Source: Yponomeuta sedellus (lineage: Eukaryota > Arthropoda > Insecta > Lepidoptera > Yponomeutidae). From it: 64,000 nt of DNA. The position numbers and the translations under genes are program-made. Below, piece by piece: positions 10,181 through 20,679 of the stretch (position 1 is its first letter; the number at the start of each line of letters is the position of its first letter). A model generated the notes under the pieces. The model saw only the letters and a list, made by a program, of their open reading frames with translations. It did not search any database and had not been told where the DNA came from. The DNA lies in NCBI GenBank assembly GCA_934045075.1, contig OW203740.1:20101878-20165877 (forward strand). The letters run 5' to 3'.

Positions 10181-10888
10181 ATTTTTATGTCTATCACGGA
10201 TTGATTATTTCTAACGCTAAGGTTTTATGAACAGCTTTCCTCTCAATATTCATGAGATACAGAGCTGCAAATGTAAGTCAAACAGACCGACAGACAGACA
10301 GCTTAGAGTTCCTAGTAGGTTCCCGTTGGAATTCTTAAAAAGCATAAAACATAACCAGCTAGCAACCGGTAATAACCAGCTCCGAAGCGGTTTAATCCGG
10401 CTCGCGTCGGTTCTCACACGTCGGTACCAGTTTTTTTGTATTTTTTTCAGGACTCGCTCACAAAATATGAAAATACGGCAGGTCCATTACAGTAAGATCA
10501 GTAGTGGCTGATACCTTGAGGATAGAAATTATCACGATACTATCTATATATCTAATCAGCCCATAAAAAAAGCCCAGGTGGGATTAGGCCTCTTCTGTTT
10601 CACGCCATTGCTAGTGCCTTCGGTCTCTTAGGACTCATTCTTATGTTTTACTGATCTCATATTGAACAAATACGGTTAGAAATATAATTATGGCGCAAGT
10701 TTTAAAAATAATGGGGCATCAAAATATTCTCAAAATAAAACTATGGATAGAGCGTCTTATGGTCGACGCCGGGCAACTCTATTGTTCTTTCACCTCTTTA
10801 CGCATATTAATCGATAGAAACTTAAATGCCTATTTAGCAAATTAGAAATATTTTTCAACGTTATTATGACATTGGTATACCTTTTATT
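10181..10888. other. Unclassified DNA
   Basis: Includes a 94-codon open frame (10227-10511, plus) with no recognisable family. Local features are CAGACCGACAGACAGACAGC and a short block rich in ACCGGT/CGG. No support for a gene beyond the open frame. Confidence 0.35.
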
Positions 10889-11009
10889 ATTACATATTGT
10901 AATTAGAGCCAATTAATGTTAATTGGCTCTAATTACAATATGTAATATCTCAAGTCAATAATGTATCCCAGTATCTCAAGTCAATAATGTTATTGACTTG
11001 AGATACTGG
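10889..11009. repeat. Two adjacent perfect palindromes
   Basis: First: arms 10889-10916 and 10919-10946 (28 bp each) around TG. Second: arms 10968-10987 and 10990-11009 (20 bp each) around TG. Between them, 10945-10967 is a direct partial copy of the second palindrome's left arm (TATCTCAAGTCAATAATGTA). Confidence 0.9.
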
Positions 11010-11060
11010 TAAATATAAAATTGACAGTGATTTTCAGTTTTCTTTAGCGTACGCCTTATT

Positions 11061-11160
11061 GGCCAAACAAGGCGCAAATTTAATATTTATTAGACCACGC
11101 ATGTATTGTATAGGTACCTAAGTTTGACAAATAAAGTATCTGTATTCTGTATCTGTATTT
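11061..11160 (+). mobile_element. Probable retroposon 3' end
   Basis: Ends with GACAAATAAAGTATCTGTAT and further TCTGTAT repeats, a poly(A)-signal-like and simple-repeat terminus as in LINE tails. The body is not recognised. Confidence 0.4.
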
Positions 11161-12000
11161 GTTACCTTTCCTATCACTTTGCATTTGGATTCACAAGGGG
11201 GTCGAAATCACGAATAATAAATTATGTTACACCATTATAAATTTTATAAAATAATTTCAAAACATCCCTTAAAATATTACTGACAATCTCGATATCATTT
11301 TGTAGTGAAATTTCCTAGGATATCCACAATCCATTAGCTTAATCTATGGCCAAATAATTGTTACAATTATCATTATATTCAAGCTTATAAAATATATTTT
11401 CTGTATCATAAATATATTCCCGTAAATAGTTCAGCGAAAGAGACCATCTGCATGCAGTACTTTCGTACGAATTTTTTCCGAATACAATCTGTCTGTCCAA
11501 TTTATCTGGTGGCCCAAGCTTGGAAGTATTTGGTAAAAAGGATTAGATCACCAGAATGTAAGGCGTTCAACGTTGCTACTATAGGTGTTTTTTCACGCCA
11601 CCTCTCCGGATAGATTCTGAATAAATTATGGCCTGTCTCGGCTCTGTGGCTAAATGTGTGATGTCGGTACTGCGTATGTTATTCTGTTTATATTTTATGT
11701 AAAAGACATTTTGGACAATCGAGATAAAATACTGCGAGCTAATTCTTACTTCTACTTGAAAAATGGGTACCTATTGTCCTAAATACTGACCATAGGTACA
11801 AATAATGCTTCATTTTGAAGGTAATACCACTCGCTAATTGCGTGACGATACTATCAAAGAATTAACGATATTAAGGTAAAGTTCATAAAAGTACATGAAA
11901 GGATTTAAAACACTGATTTAGTTATATAAAAAGAAGAGATTACCAATATTTTCAATGAAACAAAACATTATAATACTGCCATTTGGACTGAAACAGCAAT
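11161..12000. other. AT-rich DNA, nothing recognised
   Basis: No ORF, repeat or structure that I can support. Confidence 0.5.
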
Positions 12001-12120
12001 CACACCGCGTGACGTCACGCTTGGGTAACATTGGTAAATTTCATCCGTGCTTTGACGTTTGATGTTTCTTCACCTGGGCGTGACGTCAGATTCGACGCCA
12101 TGACACTGCGTGCTGTTTTC
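12001..12120. promoter_or_regulatory. Two consensus CRE-type sites (TGACGTCA)
   Basis: TGACGTCA at 12010-12017 (inside the 14-bp palindrome GCGTGACGTCACGC) and at 12081-12088, both next to GCG. This 8-mer is the CREB/ATF binding consensus. The 120-bp block is GC-richer than its surroundings and unmatched by repeats here. Function is inference only. Confidence 0.35.
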
Positions 12121-12174
12121 CCACATATTATATAAAAATAATTTTAAACTTTAGCTTGCTATACTAACATATTT

Positions 12175-12727
12175 AAAACTTTCGCGACTTGTACACATAG
12201 AATATTTTTGGGGCTTAATCGCGTAGTAATTTATTGCTATTTTACTTCGACGTTTCGACCACGTTACAGTCATAGTGGTCACGAAAAGACTCTTCTTCCA
12301 CGTTACAGTCATCGTGGTCACGAGAAGACTGATGGCTAGCACCCGTTCGCATCTTCGGCTGATGAGGTTTCAGACTACCCTCAATCAGCACAGATTAGAC
12401 AAAGAAGACAAAGCACTATTAGGGTTGCGACACACTACACTGACAATGTCGGACGATAAGCACGTTTGCGACAGTTTGAAACCACATTCCCGATAAAAAA
12501 AATTGTGTTTCTTAATTTCAACCGCTTCACGCACAATTCGGCTATAATAATGGTGATCGTTGGAAAGCACCGATGGTTTGTGCAATTCTATCCAGTGGTT
12601 TGATCCTGATTCAAGAAGATGTTCCGCTATCGCTGACTTTTGACTGACGATGATGTAACGTCGTCGAAACGTCGAGGTAAAATAGCAATAAATTACTACG
12701 CGATTAAGCCCCGAAAATATTCTAATT
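12175..12727. mobile_element. PLE-P repeat with 60-bp inverted ends
   Basis: Arms about 12199-12261 and 12664-12724 are inverted copies (GGCTTAATCGCGTAGTAATT). Near each inner arm lies a stem followed by GAAACGTCG. The interior is shared with 47632-47891. Terminal GAAACG stems and paired inverted ends suggest Penelope-like terminal repeats, but no coding part is here. Confidence 0.55.
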
Positions 12728-12856
12728 TAGCTTACTAGTGAAATATAGGCTTTTTTGTAAATAAAAATTTCTCCACATTATGAAAGAGGACTTAAAAATC
12801 TTTCGTCTTGCCTACTCTACTTGAAAAATGGCTATTGTTCTAAATGTCATGACTTA

Positions 12857-12960
12857 TGAACGTTGATGCAGCGAAGGTGTTCGGTCAGGATCGCGGCAAG
12901 TGGCAGTCCCTGGTCTCTGCCTACCCCTCTGGGATACACGCGTGAGGTTATATTATGTTA
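12857..12960 (+). mobile_element. LINE-H 3' end
   Basis: Encodes the family ORF2 end (codons resembling GKWQSLVSAYPSGI) from 12895 and ends GTGAGGTTATATTATGTTATG, its short tail. Confidence 0.75.
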
Positions 12961-13059
12961 TGTGTCCTAAATAATGACAATAGTTACAAATTACACTTCA
13001 TTTTAAAGATATAAGTTATTTACATTTGTGAATTTAAAGTCGCATTATCTCTCGTCGCA

Positions 13060-13428
13060 TTGTCTCATTGGGCATTGTATACGCTTCTATAATAAAATCC
13101 CTGAAGATATATTAAGCTTGCCTGAATCGCGGTTCAAAAAATATGTTAAGCACACTTTGTGCCAAAAGGGCTACTAATAACATAAAGGATTATTTAGATG
13201 ACAATGAGGTCTGGAATAAAGCCAGTACAATGTATGAGTTCTATGTTTTATAATAATTATATAAACTATGTTAATTAAGGTTTTTTGAAAAGACTAAGTA
13301 GGATTAGATTAGATTTAAGTTAGGGTAAAAGACTAAGATTTTGAAATGGACACCTAGTTTGAATTGTATCGTTCATTAAGCCGCAGTTTCTGTGCTACTT
13401 TGAATAAAACCTTTTCATTTAATTTCTT
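13060..13428 (+). pseudogene. LINE-L ORF2 C-terminus and 3' UTR
   Basis: 13068-13167 encodes FYNKIPEDILSLPESRFKKY and the rest of a typical LINE C-terminal stretch. After a stop or frameshift near 13165, the next frame gives IKDYLDDNEVWNKA and a stop at about 13250. The 3' UTR follows, ending at CTACTTTGAATAAAACC. Such IYNKLP...FKK segments end many CR1/jockey-like LINE proteins. Confidence 0.7.
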
Positions 13429-13430
13429 GC

Positions 13431-14290
13431 AATACCACTCGAATTGCTTGCTCACTCGAATACCAACTGCTTAAATTTAAGGTGTTTACTACCTTACCTT
13501 ACAATTGTATTTACTACGTATTTGTTAGGTGTATTGTGTGTGTTGATGCAATAAAGGCTTCTCTTTCTCTCATGCTCTCTTTCGTTTTTCGCCTCAGCGT
13601 ACCATGCTGTAAAACTTTTTCGCGACAATGTTTGTCGCTCCGGTGTCATTCGACCTGGTGGATTTTGCTTCAATAATTATTCGCCCCAGCGTAGCACGCC
13701 GAAAGTTTTTCGCCACAATGTTTGTCGCTACAGCGTCATTCGAAACTACATACCAAACCCGAAAAATTCATATCTTATTTTATAATTCTGCTTTGGAATA
13801 AGTGATCATACCACATCATAAAACTTAAAATTATACCTAGTAGCCCATTTTTTGGAACTTACTGGCAAGAGCCTAGGTTCAAAAATATAAGACTTAAAAG
13901 CAGTTTGCCAAAAACGGCAGCTTTTATCAGAAATCGATTAAAGTCTTGGATTGTTGATCAAAGTTTATTTTATCTTTCCGATGTAATATTCTTCTTAATA
14001 TTAATTTCAACATCAAATAATAATTTCAATAACATTTTTCTTAGAGCGGCTGCTTGATTTATGATTGTTAAAGAATCGCAGGTGTCTTATGATTCGGATC
14101 AAGAATTGATCAAACGGTATTTGCTTCATGTATCAAATACATCAAACGATTCATGCAATTGGACTTTTATACCACTGTAGTTAATAAAAATCAAAGATAA
14201 CCTATTCTTAAAATGAATAGCATCGAAGGAAATCGAATTATGTAAACTCGGGTGCGTTAACGTGCAGCTTACAAATACATAAATAAAATT
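13431..14290. other. Unclassified DNA with an imperfect direct repeat
   Basis: 13590-13655 and 13680-13745 are diverged direct copies of about 65 bp. Both centre on GACAATGTTTGTCGC, which can fold on itself. The rest is AT-rich with no ORF of note. Confidence 0.5.
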
Positions 14291-14293
14291 TTC

Positions 14294-14610
14294 TTTCATC
14301 ATCAACCCGTTATATCCCCACCAAGGGGCACAGGTCCCTTCTCTGAGGAAGGAATAGGCCATACTCTAACACGGGGGCCCAGTCCCGATTGGTGGAGGCT
14401 TGCAAGACTAGTGGCTGGTCTTACTGTAAGAAGTTTTCAAGCCGCCTTAAGACCTCCCCAAATTTTATAATAATATGTGCTCTGGTGTACAATAATGAAT
14501 ATTCTTATCTTATCTTACCTCTGAATTGGCTTAACGAATGCCATCTATCGACGGCAGCTGGCACCAACTGCTTAACGTGCCATGCGAATCCTTATACCTG
14601 GAATTATAAT
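14294..14610 (-). mobile_element. SINE-4b copy, interrupted
   Basis: Reads TATATCCCCACCAAGGGGCA, GGCCATACTC and GGTGGAGGCTTGCAAGACTA on plus, resumes with TTGGCTTAACGAATGCCATC and ends GCTTAACGTGCC. A LINE-K tail (14466-14521) lies inside. Confidence 0.75.
14466..14521 (+). mobile_element. LINE-K tail inside SINE-4b
   Basis: GTGTACAATAATGAATATTC followed by TTATCTTATCTTAC, the family's terminal pentamer repeat. Extremely 5' truncated. Confidence 0.65.
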
Positions 14611-14646
14611 TAAAATTCAAAAAGGAATGAAGTAGATTCACTTAAT

Positions 14647-14795
14647 GTTTGATATCAACCCTTGTATGCCCCCACTGCTGAGGCACCGGTCGCTTCCTGC
14701 ATCGCAGTAAGATACGCCACGCCACGCCATACGCCACGGAGGCCAAGTCCGGGTTAGTGGAGAATTGTCAGAGGCGGGCCTTACTTCTGACAGAT
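14647..14795 (-). mobile_element. SINE-4 fragment
   Basis: Starts GATATCAACCCTTGTATGCC and runs through the CACTGCTGAGGCACCGGTC and GGCCAAGTCCGGGTTAGTGG blocks to CTTCTGACAG. A short CCACGC-type reiteration sits at 14712-14732. Confidence 0.7.
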
Positions 14796-15004
14796 CACAG
14801 ACCAAGAAAAAAACATATCTTTAGATCCATTACGGATCTGATCAATGAAGACTGAGATTGAAGAGAAAATAGAAAATAATATCTATGTGCTTTAGTTAAA
14901 CAATAGTTTTTATATGTATCTTCGGTGTGCAATACCACTCCAATCTCAGTTAGACGCACAAGTTCTAGACAAGAAGGGAGCTCAATAATAAGAATCTAGA
15001 CGTA

Positions 15005-15268
15005 ATTGCTATGTGGCGTCGGCCTAGAATAGCACCAACCCAAATTCTTCCCGCGGGTGTCGTAAAAGGCGACTAAAGGACATAAACCGGGGGGTGGGCA
15101 GCAGCGCCCCCTGCAGTACAATTCCACCAAACTGCGATCCCCAACCCGCATGCCCAGCGTGAGGATTATGGGCATTACACCCCAATCATGGCACAACCTT
15201 GCGCTATGGCGCTCATTATGGGAGGGCTATGTCCAGCAGTGGACTAATATAGCCTAAAGAAGAAGATG
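15005..15268 (+). mobile_element. SINE-G with RTE-F tail
   Basis: Body with CTTCCCGCGGGTGTCGTAAA and CGATCCCCAACCCGCATGCC, then a 3' part identical in kind to RTE-F (GAGGGCTATGTCCAGCAGTG, AGAAGAAG tail). Other copies are at 32433 and 40122. Confidence 0.75.
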
Positions 15269-15893
15269 AGACGCAAATTCCCCCATTCTAGACAAGAACC
15301 CCTTGTTGCCCAACATTGTTAATCTTACCATAAAATTTTTGATAAAGGATAATATTCAAAACGACAGGGCATTTTATTACATTTCACAGAACATTATCTC
15401 CCAGGCCGATTGTCTTCGAAGCGGCCACGCCGCGTTACTCCATAAAAATAAGTCCTACGGCCCAGTGGGCCAGCCACGCTGCTATTGATTTATTGCGTGT
15501 GTAAATTTAGGCCCGAGCCATTAAAAGTAAATCAAAGTGCGTTATAAATCGTCAAACTGCGGTGAAACGCCTACGGGCCAGCCCCGCCTGAACCCGCACG
15601 GCTTACCAAGTGCAGGCTAATCCCACGGCAGTGTACGCAGCGCGGGAGACCATGTGAGCTGGTGATGGAGCTCAGTGTAAAACCGTGTGGTTAAACACAG
15701 AACTGCGTTTGTGCAGTCCAGTTGGGGTGGATATGATGTCGTGTTTCAAATGGGAGTTTTGCCGTTTCAGTTGCTATGCGCTCGTATTTACAGTTGTGAA
15801 AGTTGCGTCGCATTGTGCTGGAAGAGCAAAATGCTACGTTATTTTTAAGATAGCCAAACTTCTACTTCTTTAGTGTCGTTAATTATGATACTA
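15269..15893. other. GC-rich, repeat-free island
   Basis: 15400-15660 is rich in CpG and has no match to the repeats here; AT-rich homeodomain-like words (ATTTATTG, CATTAAAA, ATAAAT) sit between GC-rich blocks. Open frames 15303-15488 and 15685-15873 have no recognisable family. Candidate conserved non-coding DNA. Confidence 0.4.
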
Positions 15894-15966
15894 GAGCGGC
15901 GGTAACTCAGTTGGTAGCACAATGGACTCGGTAGCCAGAGAACTAGTTTCCAATGACTTTGGTCTA
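15894..15966 (+). mobile_element. SINE-1 head fragment
   Basis: GCGGCGGTAACTCAGTTGGT (A-box region) through CCAATGACTTTGGTC. Confidence 0.6.
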
Positions 15967-15974
15967 CGTTATTA

Positions 15975-16080
15975 TTATTATTAATACGTTTATTGCACAT
16001 AAGTAAAAAAAATACAATGGCAATGTGGCGGACTTAATGCTATAAGCGTTTTCTACCAGTCAACCACAGATGGTGTAAGA
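15975..16080 (-). mobile_element. LINE-K-like 3' end
   Basis: Starts with (TTA)n and TTTATTGCACATAAG, the reverse complement of an AATAAA-type LINE end, followed by family-like UTR words. Confidence 0.4.
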
Positions 16081-16199
16081 GATTAACGGCCGGGTCTCGG
16101 AAACCGGCTGTAAATGGTAGGCATTCGAAACAAAACTGAAGAGATACTTAGTTAAAATTAGATAAGCTGACAAATACTCTTTATGTACACTTTTTGTTG

Positions 16200-16336
16200 C
16201 AGTAACCCGTGCTGAGGACAATTTTTAAAACCTATTTAGAGGCTAAAAATAACGCCCATGCCGGGACTTGAACCCGCGACTAAAACACCTAACTGCAAAG
16301 TAGGTACTCGGGGCTGCAAGTGATGCAAATTACTGA
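16200..16336. mobile_element. TFB element: inverted tail and half tRNA, then forward head
   Basis: Inverted tail and 3' half of the tRNA-like domain (GGGACTTGAACCCGCGAC), then at 16280 a switch to the forward head (CACCTAACTGCAAAGTAGGT). The switch point is unlike that of any other copy. Confidence 0.8.
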
Positions 16337-16337
16337 A

Positions 16338-16500
16338 ATATAGGGACAGGGTTCCGCAAAATGGACACCAAGGTCACGGTAGCCCAAGGCAAAGATGGCG
16401 GAACGACCTTAATGTATTCTTGCCAGGATGGTCCGTAGGTGGTTGTGGACGAGATGGTGATGAGAGAGTGGAACACAAAAGAGGCTAAGTAAAAAATTCA
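16338..16500 (+). pseudogene. LINE C-terminal coding fragment
   Basis: A plus frame reads RWRNDLNVFLPGW and continues in a related frame with VVDEMVMREWNTKEAK, close to the R-RWRDDL...W...A-DR-W pattern that ends RTE-like LINE proteins. Confidence 0.45.
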
Positions 16501-16509
16501 GCAATCAAA

Positions 16510-16741
16510 AATATGAAATTAAAAGGTTTTATTAAAAAGCAGCGAAGAAACTGCGGCTTAATGAACGGTACAATTTAAACTTAGTGTCCATTTCAAAATC
16601 TAGATAATTTTGGAGAAGAAAAAACTCCAAACTTAGTCTTTTTTCAAAGTCATTAATTAACAGAGTTTGCATCATTATTATAAAACATAGAACTCAAGAA
16701 CGGTACTGGCTTTAATTCCAGACATCATTGTCATCTAAATA
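16510..16741 (-). mobile_element. LINE-L 3' end, split by the Helitron array
   Basis: Reverse complement of the LINE-L 3' UTR (GTCCATTTCAAAATCTAGAT). It stops at CATCTAAATA, where the Helitron tetramer begins. Confidence 0.7.
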
Positions 16742-17475
16742 TCTATAATATATAAATTAATCGCTGAATGTGTTGTTAAGCGCAAATCTCGAGAGCAACT
16801 GAACCGATTTCGCTAATTCTTTTTTTAGAATATTCCTTGAAGTACGAGGATGGTTCTTACATGGAGAAAAATAAAAAAAATAAAGAATCGACTGTAAGGC
16901 GGTACGAAGTTCGCTGGGTCAGCAAGTCTATAACATAAAAATTAATCTTTCAATGTGTTGGTAAGCGCAAATCTCGAGAGCAGCTGAACCGATCTCGCAA
17001 TTTTTTTTTTAGAATATTCATTGATATACGAAGATGGTTCTTACGGGGAGAAAAATAAAAAAAATAGAGAATCGACTGTTAGGCGGTACGAAGTTGGCTG
17101 GGTCAGTTGGTCTACAATATAAAAATGAATCGCTGAATATGTTGGTAAGCGCAAATCTCAAGAGCAACTGAACAGATTTCGGTAATTCTTTTTTTAGAAT
17201 ATTCCTTGAAGTACGAGGATGGTTCTTACGGAGAGAAAAAAAAAATTAAAGAATCGACTATTAGGCGGTACGAAGTTCGCTGGGTCAGTTAGTCTACGAT
17301 ATAAAAATGAATCGCTGAATATGTTGGTAAGCGCAAATCTCGAGAGCAGCTGAACCGATATCGATTTTTTTTTAGAATATTCATTGAAGTACGAGGATCG
17401 TTCTTACGGGGAGAAAAATAAAACAAAATTAAAGAATCGACTGTTAGGCGGTACAAAGTTCGCTGGGTCAGCTAG
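16742..17475 (+). mobile_element. Four tandem Helitron-like units
   Basis: Four head-to-tail units: 16742-16926, 16927-17110, 17111-17292, 17293-17475 (182-185 bp). Each starts TC (TCTATAA, TCTATAAC, TCTACAA, TCTACGA) and ends GGTACRAAGTTSGCTGGGTC then CAGCAAG, CAGTTGG, CAGTTAG or CAGCTAG. The array is flanked by A on the left (16741) and T on the right (17476), as Helitrons insert between A and T. Non-autonomous; no Rep/helicase. Confidence 0.85.
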
Positions 17476-17816
17476 TAATATAATAAAATCAAAAATCCAA
17501 AACATCTCAAAACACCCAATCGCCCATGCGCACCCTAAGCAGAGTTGTACATTACCTATTTCCGAACGTCATTCGAGCATGCATTGATAACAAAACACTC
17601 GTTCAGAAACCCTTAAAATAAACATTATTTTTCACTTTTGTTACTACACAGCTGCGTAGCTTAGGGGCAGCACCAGAACGTACCTACTTCACTTGGTAAT
17701 TTGACTGTTGGAGAGTTGCTTATTTTGTTTACGACGCGGGTTTTACTATTTGCGATAGGAATGACGTGATTCTAATAGTAAATTGATGGATGTTGAGACG
17801 GCTCTGCAAATTTTGG
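17476..17816. other. No feature recognised
   Basis: Contains the end of a 67-codon frame that begins inside the last Helitron unit; not considered coding. Confidence 0.45.
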
Positions 17817-17905
17817 GGTGCTCTGTTAAGGCTGGGTGCATGCTGAGAGGCAGGTGACACAGCACAGCGCAGATTTTGTAAAGCATGGAACGTCATTGCC
17901 GCACG
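17817..17905 (+). mobile_element. Half of MITE-E
   Basis: Starts TTAAGGCTGGGTGCATGCTG, like the left end at 22356, then joins directly to inner sequence (CAGCGCAGATTTTGTAAAGC) found inverted at 22721-22752. An internally rearranged or one-armed copy. Confidence 0.65.
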
Positions 17906-17908
17906 CCG

Positions 17909-18074
17909 CAGAGGCTAAAAATTCCACCCATACCGGGATTCAAACCCGCGACCTCTGGCATGCTGGTGAGTCAGCTCACCATTAGCTCAGTTGGAAAGAG
18001 CGCTGGCACGGATAGCCAGAGGTCGCTGGTTCAAATACCGGCATGGGTGGAATTTTTAGCCTCTAAATAGGTTT
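17909..18074. mobile_element. TFB element: near-complete inverted pair
   Basis: Inverted 3' half of the tRNA-like domain, a switch near 17961-17980 (GCATGCTGGTGAGTCAGCTC), then the full forward tRNA-like domain with A box TTAGCTCAGTTGG and a forward end at AAATAGGTTTA. Confidence 0.85.
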
Positions 18075-19010
18075 ATGAAAGTACTTGTTGATCTTTATAA
18101 CATTGATATTATTTAAATTGTATAATCATTTATGCCATTATAAAATAATTGTTCCTTATAGAGAGATTGTTCCTTATAGTTCCTTATTGTTCCTTATAGA
18201 GTTCCTTATAGACCTTAGAAGTTAATAAAGTACAAATTTTAAGAAAAAATGGTAATGAACTGAATAAAAGTCACAACTAAGTTTTAAGTGCCATCTTTGT
18301 TAAAAGATTTAAAGATGTTTCACTTTGATTTTTGTATTGATTTGATATGAAGGTGCTTGTTGATTCTGTGAAATTTAAGTCAATTAATATTTTATTGTTA
18401 AAGTTAGGATTTGAATAGAAATAAAAGATCATCGTAGGTTACTAAGATAGTACAGATGTAAAGCATTTTTTTTACCTAATAGTATTACATTGTTCACAGT
18501 CAATAGTAGCTATGTAGTAACTAGATATCGAATGGTGAAATTTGATGTTTCCTTCCCTGAATAATTTTTAAACGCTATTTTATAACTGTCGCTTTTAATA
18601 AAAATGCTGGTTTTCGTAACTTTTGTCTTTGAATTTACTAACAACAGGAAAATTCCTGAAAAGAAATCAAAAAGGTCCTTATTGTATTTCTGAACTTAAC
18701 TGATATGTGGCAAAATAATACAGCACTATTTCATAATCACTCTACAAAAAGGACGTATCTCAAAATAATTAGTTTTATTTCGTGAGATAATTAGGAAATA
18801 GAGAGTTAAATCGAAAAATGTATGTTAACTCTTGCTCGATGTTTAAGTAAGGGGAATAAACAATATAATATTGATTCACATTGGATACATTCCATAAAAC
18901 ATTTAAGACTTTGCAATGCAATAACTTCGATACAAAACCAGTTAACTGTTTTTCGTCAATTGTGAAAAAATAAGTTTTTCGACTTAGTGCTGTCTTGTTC
19001 TACGGGTGCG
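18075..19010. other. AT-rich DNA; short GTTCCTTAT repeats
   Basis: Six GTTCCTTAT(AGA) words cluster at 18150-18210. Otherwise nothing recognised. Confidence 0.5.
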
Positions 19011-19145
19011 ATATATTAAAAGAGTCTAATCACGATTATTTATTAGGTAAAACGTAATTACCTAGACCGAGTCTACCCCAGACCACGACAACTGTAACGC
19101 TGCCGAAATAATAATCGCGATTTATAGTATAATTGATTGGCCTCA
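19011..19145. mobile_element. PLE-J terminal fragment
   Basis: ATTATTTATTAGGTAAAACG and AACTGTAACGCTGCCGAAA match 59760-59895 in diverged form. Confidence 0.5.
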
Positions 19146-19202
19146 CAGATTGCATAATTATGATATTGACATGTAATGCAATATTTTCTTTTTGACATAG
19201 TT

Positions 19203-19262
19203 AGTTAGACCTGAGATTTCCGCACTTAGCCTCATAGTTGGGCCATTGTACGTAGCAAGCGC
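19203..19262 (-). mobile_element. SINE-1 end fragment
   Basis: Reverse complement of the end of the 36096-36355 copy (GACCTGAGATTTCCGCACTT). Confidence 0.7.
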
Positions 19263-19417
19263 TGAGATACGTTCTTTTTGACATTTGTAAATTTGATTGT
19301 TATTACGTACGGAGTTTAATCTTGACTTGTAATGAATATTACTAATAAATGATGTCTATGTCTATATATAACTATGCGTAAAAATTGTAAAATAAATGGT
19401 TTTAATCAGTTTTATTT

Positions 19418-19595
19418 AAAAACCTATTTAGAGGCTAAAAATTTCACCCATGCCGGGATTCGAACCCGCAACCTCTGGCTATCCGTGCCAGCGCTCTACC
19501 AATTGAGCCAATGGGCGACTCACGGCATCAGTGAAATAGGTTTTTAAATTTGTTCCTTAGCACGGGTTAGTGCATTAAAAATAAAAATAGTTTAC
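19418..19595. mobile_element. TFB element with 12-bp target duplication
   Basis: Inverted tRNA-like domain (19445-19520), a switch at about 19540 (CAGTGAAATAGGTTTTT), then the forward tail. Flanked by TCAGTTTTATTT at 19406-19417 and 19596-19607, so the whole inverted structure arrived as one insertion. Confidence 0.92.
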
Positions 19596-19607
19596 TCAGT
19601 TTTATTT

Positions 19608-20236
19608 ACCCAATATAATCCTCACAGTTCTTTTTTTTGTAGAAGACGGTCGCGTTTGTTGTTATCCAGAAACACTAGAAAATGTTTATTTACTACGTCT
19701 ACGTCTAAAATATAAAAAAAAATTACCAAATACCGTCGTTCATAATTCTGGTTAGCCCACATTTTATAAGAGCGTCTAAAAATTAAATAGGTTTTTAAAT
19801 TTGACGTTTCCATACAAAATTTGACAACTCCACCGCCTCAGATTACTTTGTAGCACTATGCTTAGTTTTGCAGGACAGTTTTTTTAAGACAACGTAGAGA
19901 TCTATTGAAATAAAACAAAGTCTAATAAGCTTCACCATGTTTTTCTTACGAAACTAATAACAAAACTGTGTAGCTACCTAATAATCGTCTTCCATTGTTC
20001 ATTGATGTCTGTAGTGAGAAAGATTCTGCGCCATTTTCTTTTAGCCTAGTACCTACTCATTCGATTTGTGAACTTTGATTGTTTGCTTCGATTCAAAACA
20101 ACGGTTCTGTTTTACACGAGTTGCACTTCATAAGTCTTTCTTTGTTTCCTATTTTATAAACAGCTCCGTAAGTATTTAACTGTGTTGAATCGAGATCCTT
20201 TGTTGCAATTCGTGATTTAAATTGGTTATTCCGTTT
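19608..20236. other. AT-rich DNA, nothing firm
   Basis: A 20-bp match to the TFB end (TAAATAGGTTTTTAAATTTG, 19784-19803) may be a minimal TFB insertion. Nothing else is recognised. Confidence 0.4.
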
Positions 20237-20367
20237 TAGTCGGCCTAGCCCACAGGAAAGACTAGTCAATACATGCGGAGCCAACGAAGCCCCGGGTTTC
20301 CTCACGATGTTTTGCTTTCTACAGTTAGCCTGAGGTATTGCGACTGCAAATTTGCAAATTTGTAAAG
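20237..20367 (-). mobile_element. SINE-1 fragment
   Basis: Reverse complement of the middle of SINE-1: GGCCTAGCCCACAGGAAAGA and CGCATGTATTGACTAGTC region. Confidence 0.75.
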
Positions 20368-20640
20368 GCATTTTTTGAGCGGTTTCATGCATCGCAAGCC
20401 ACGTTAAGCAGTTGCTGCCATCTATGCAGCTGTTAAGCCAAGTCAGAGGCCTTAGGGTGGCTTGAAAATTTCTGACAGTTAAATCAGCCACTAGTCTTGC
20501 AAGCCTCCACCAACCCGGACTTGGCCCCCGTGGTAGAGTATGGCAGAAAGACTCGAGTTCATCGTGCTTATGGCCTATACTCTCCTTATGGAAGAGACCC
20601 GTACTCCTCGGTACTATTTTATGCCCTCCCCTAGTTTTTC
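20368..20640 (+). mobile_element. SINE-4b copy
   Basis: CATCGCAAGCCACGTTAAGC, CTTGCAAGCCTCCACCAACC and GACTTGGCCCCCGTGGTAGA in order. A 28-bp insertion splits the ATGGCC-CATACT block near 20540-20570. Confidence 0.75.
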
Positions 20641-20679
20641 ATTTACATCATTAATTCACAGTTTATTGATATAAAATAA

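Noticed and set aside
10227..10511. 94-codon frame as a gene
   Set aside because: No family, no coding-like codon bias, no splice or promoter support.
12345..12440. Hammerhead ribozyme at CTGATGAGG
   Set aside because: The CTGATGA is not followed by a stem and GAAA in the right order on either strand.
19784..19803. Minimal TFB insertion
   Set aside because: Only about 20 bp match and no clear target duplication; too short to separate from chance in AT-rich DNA.
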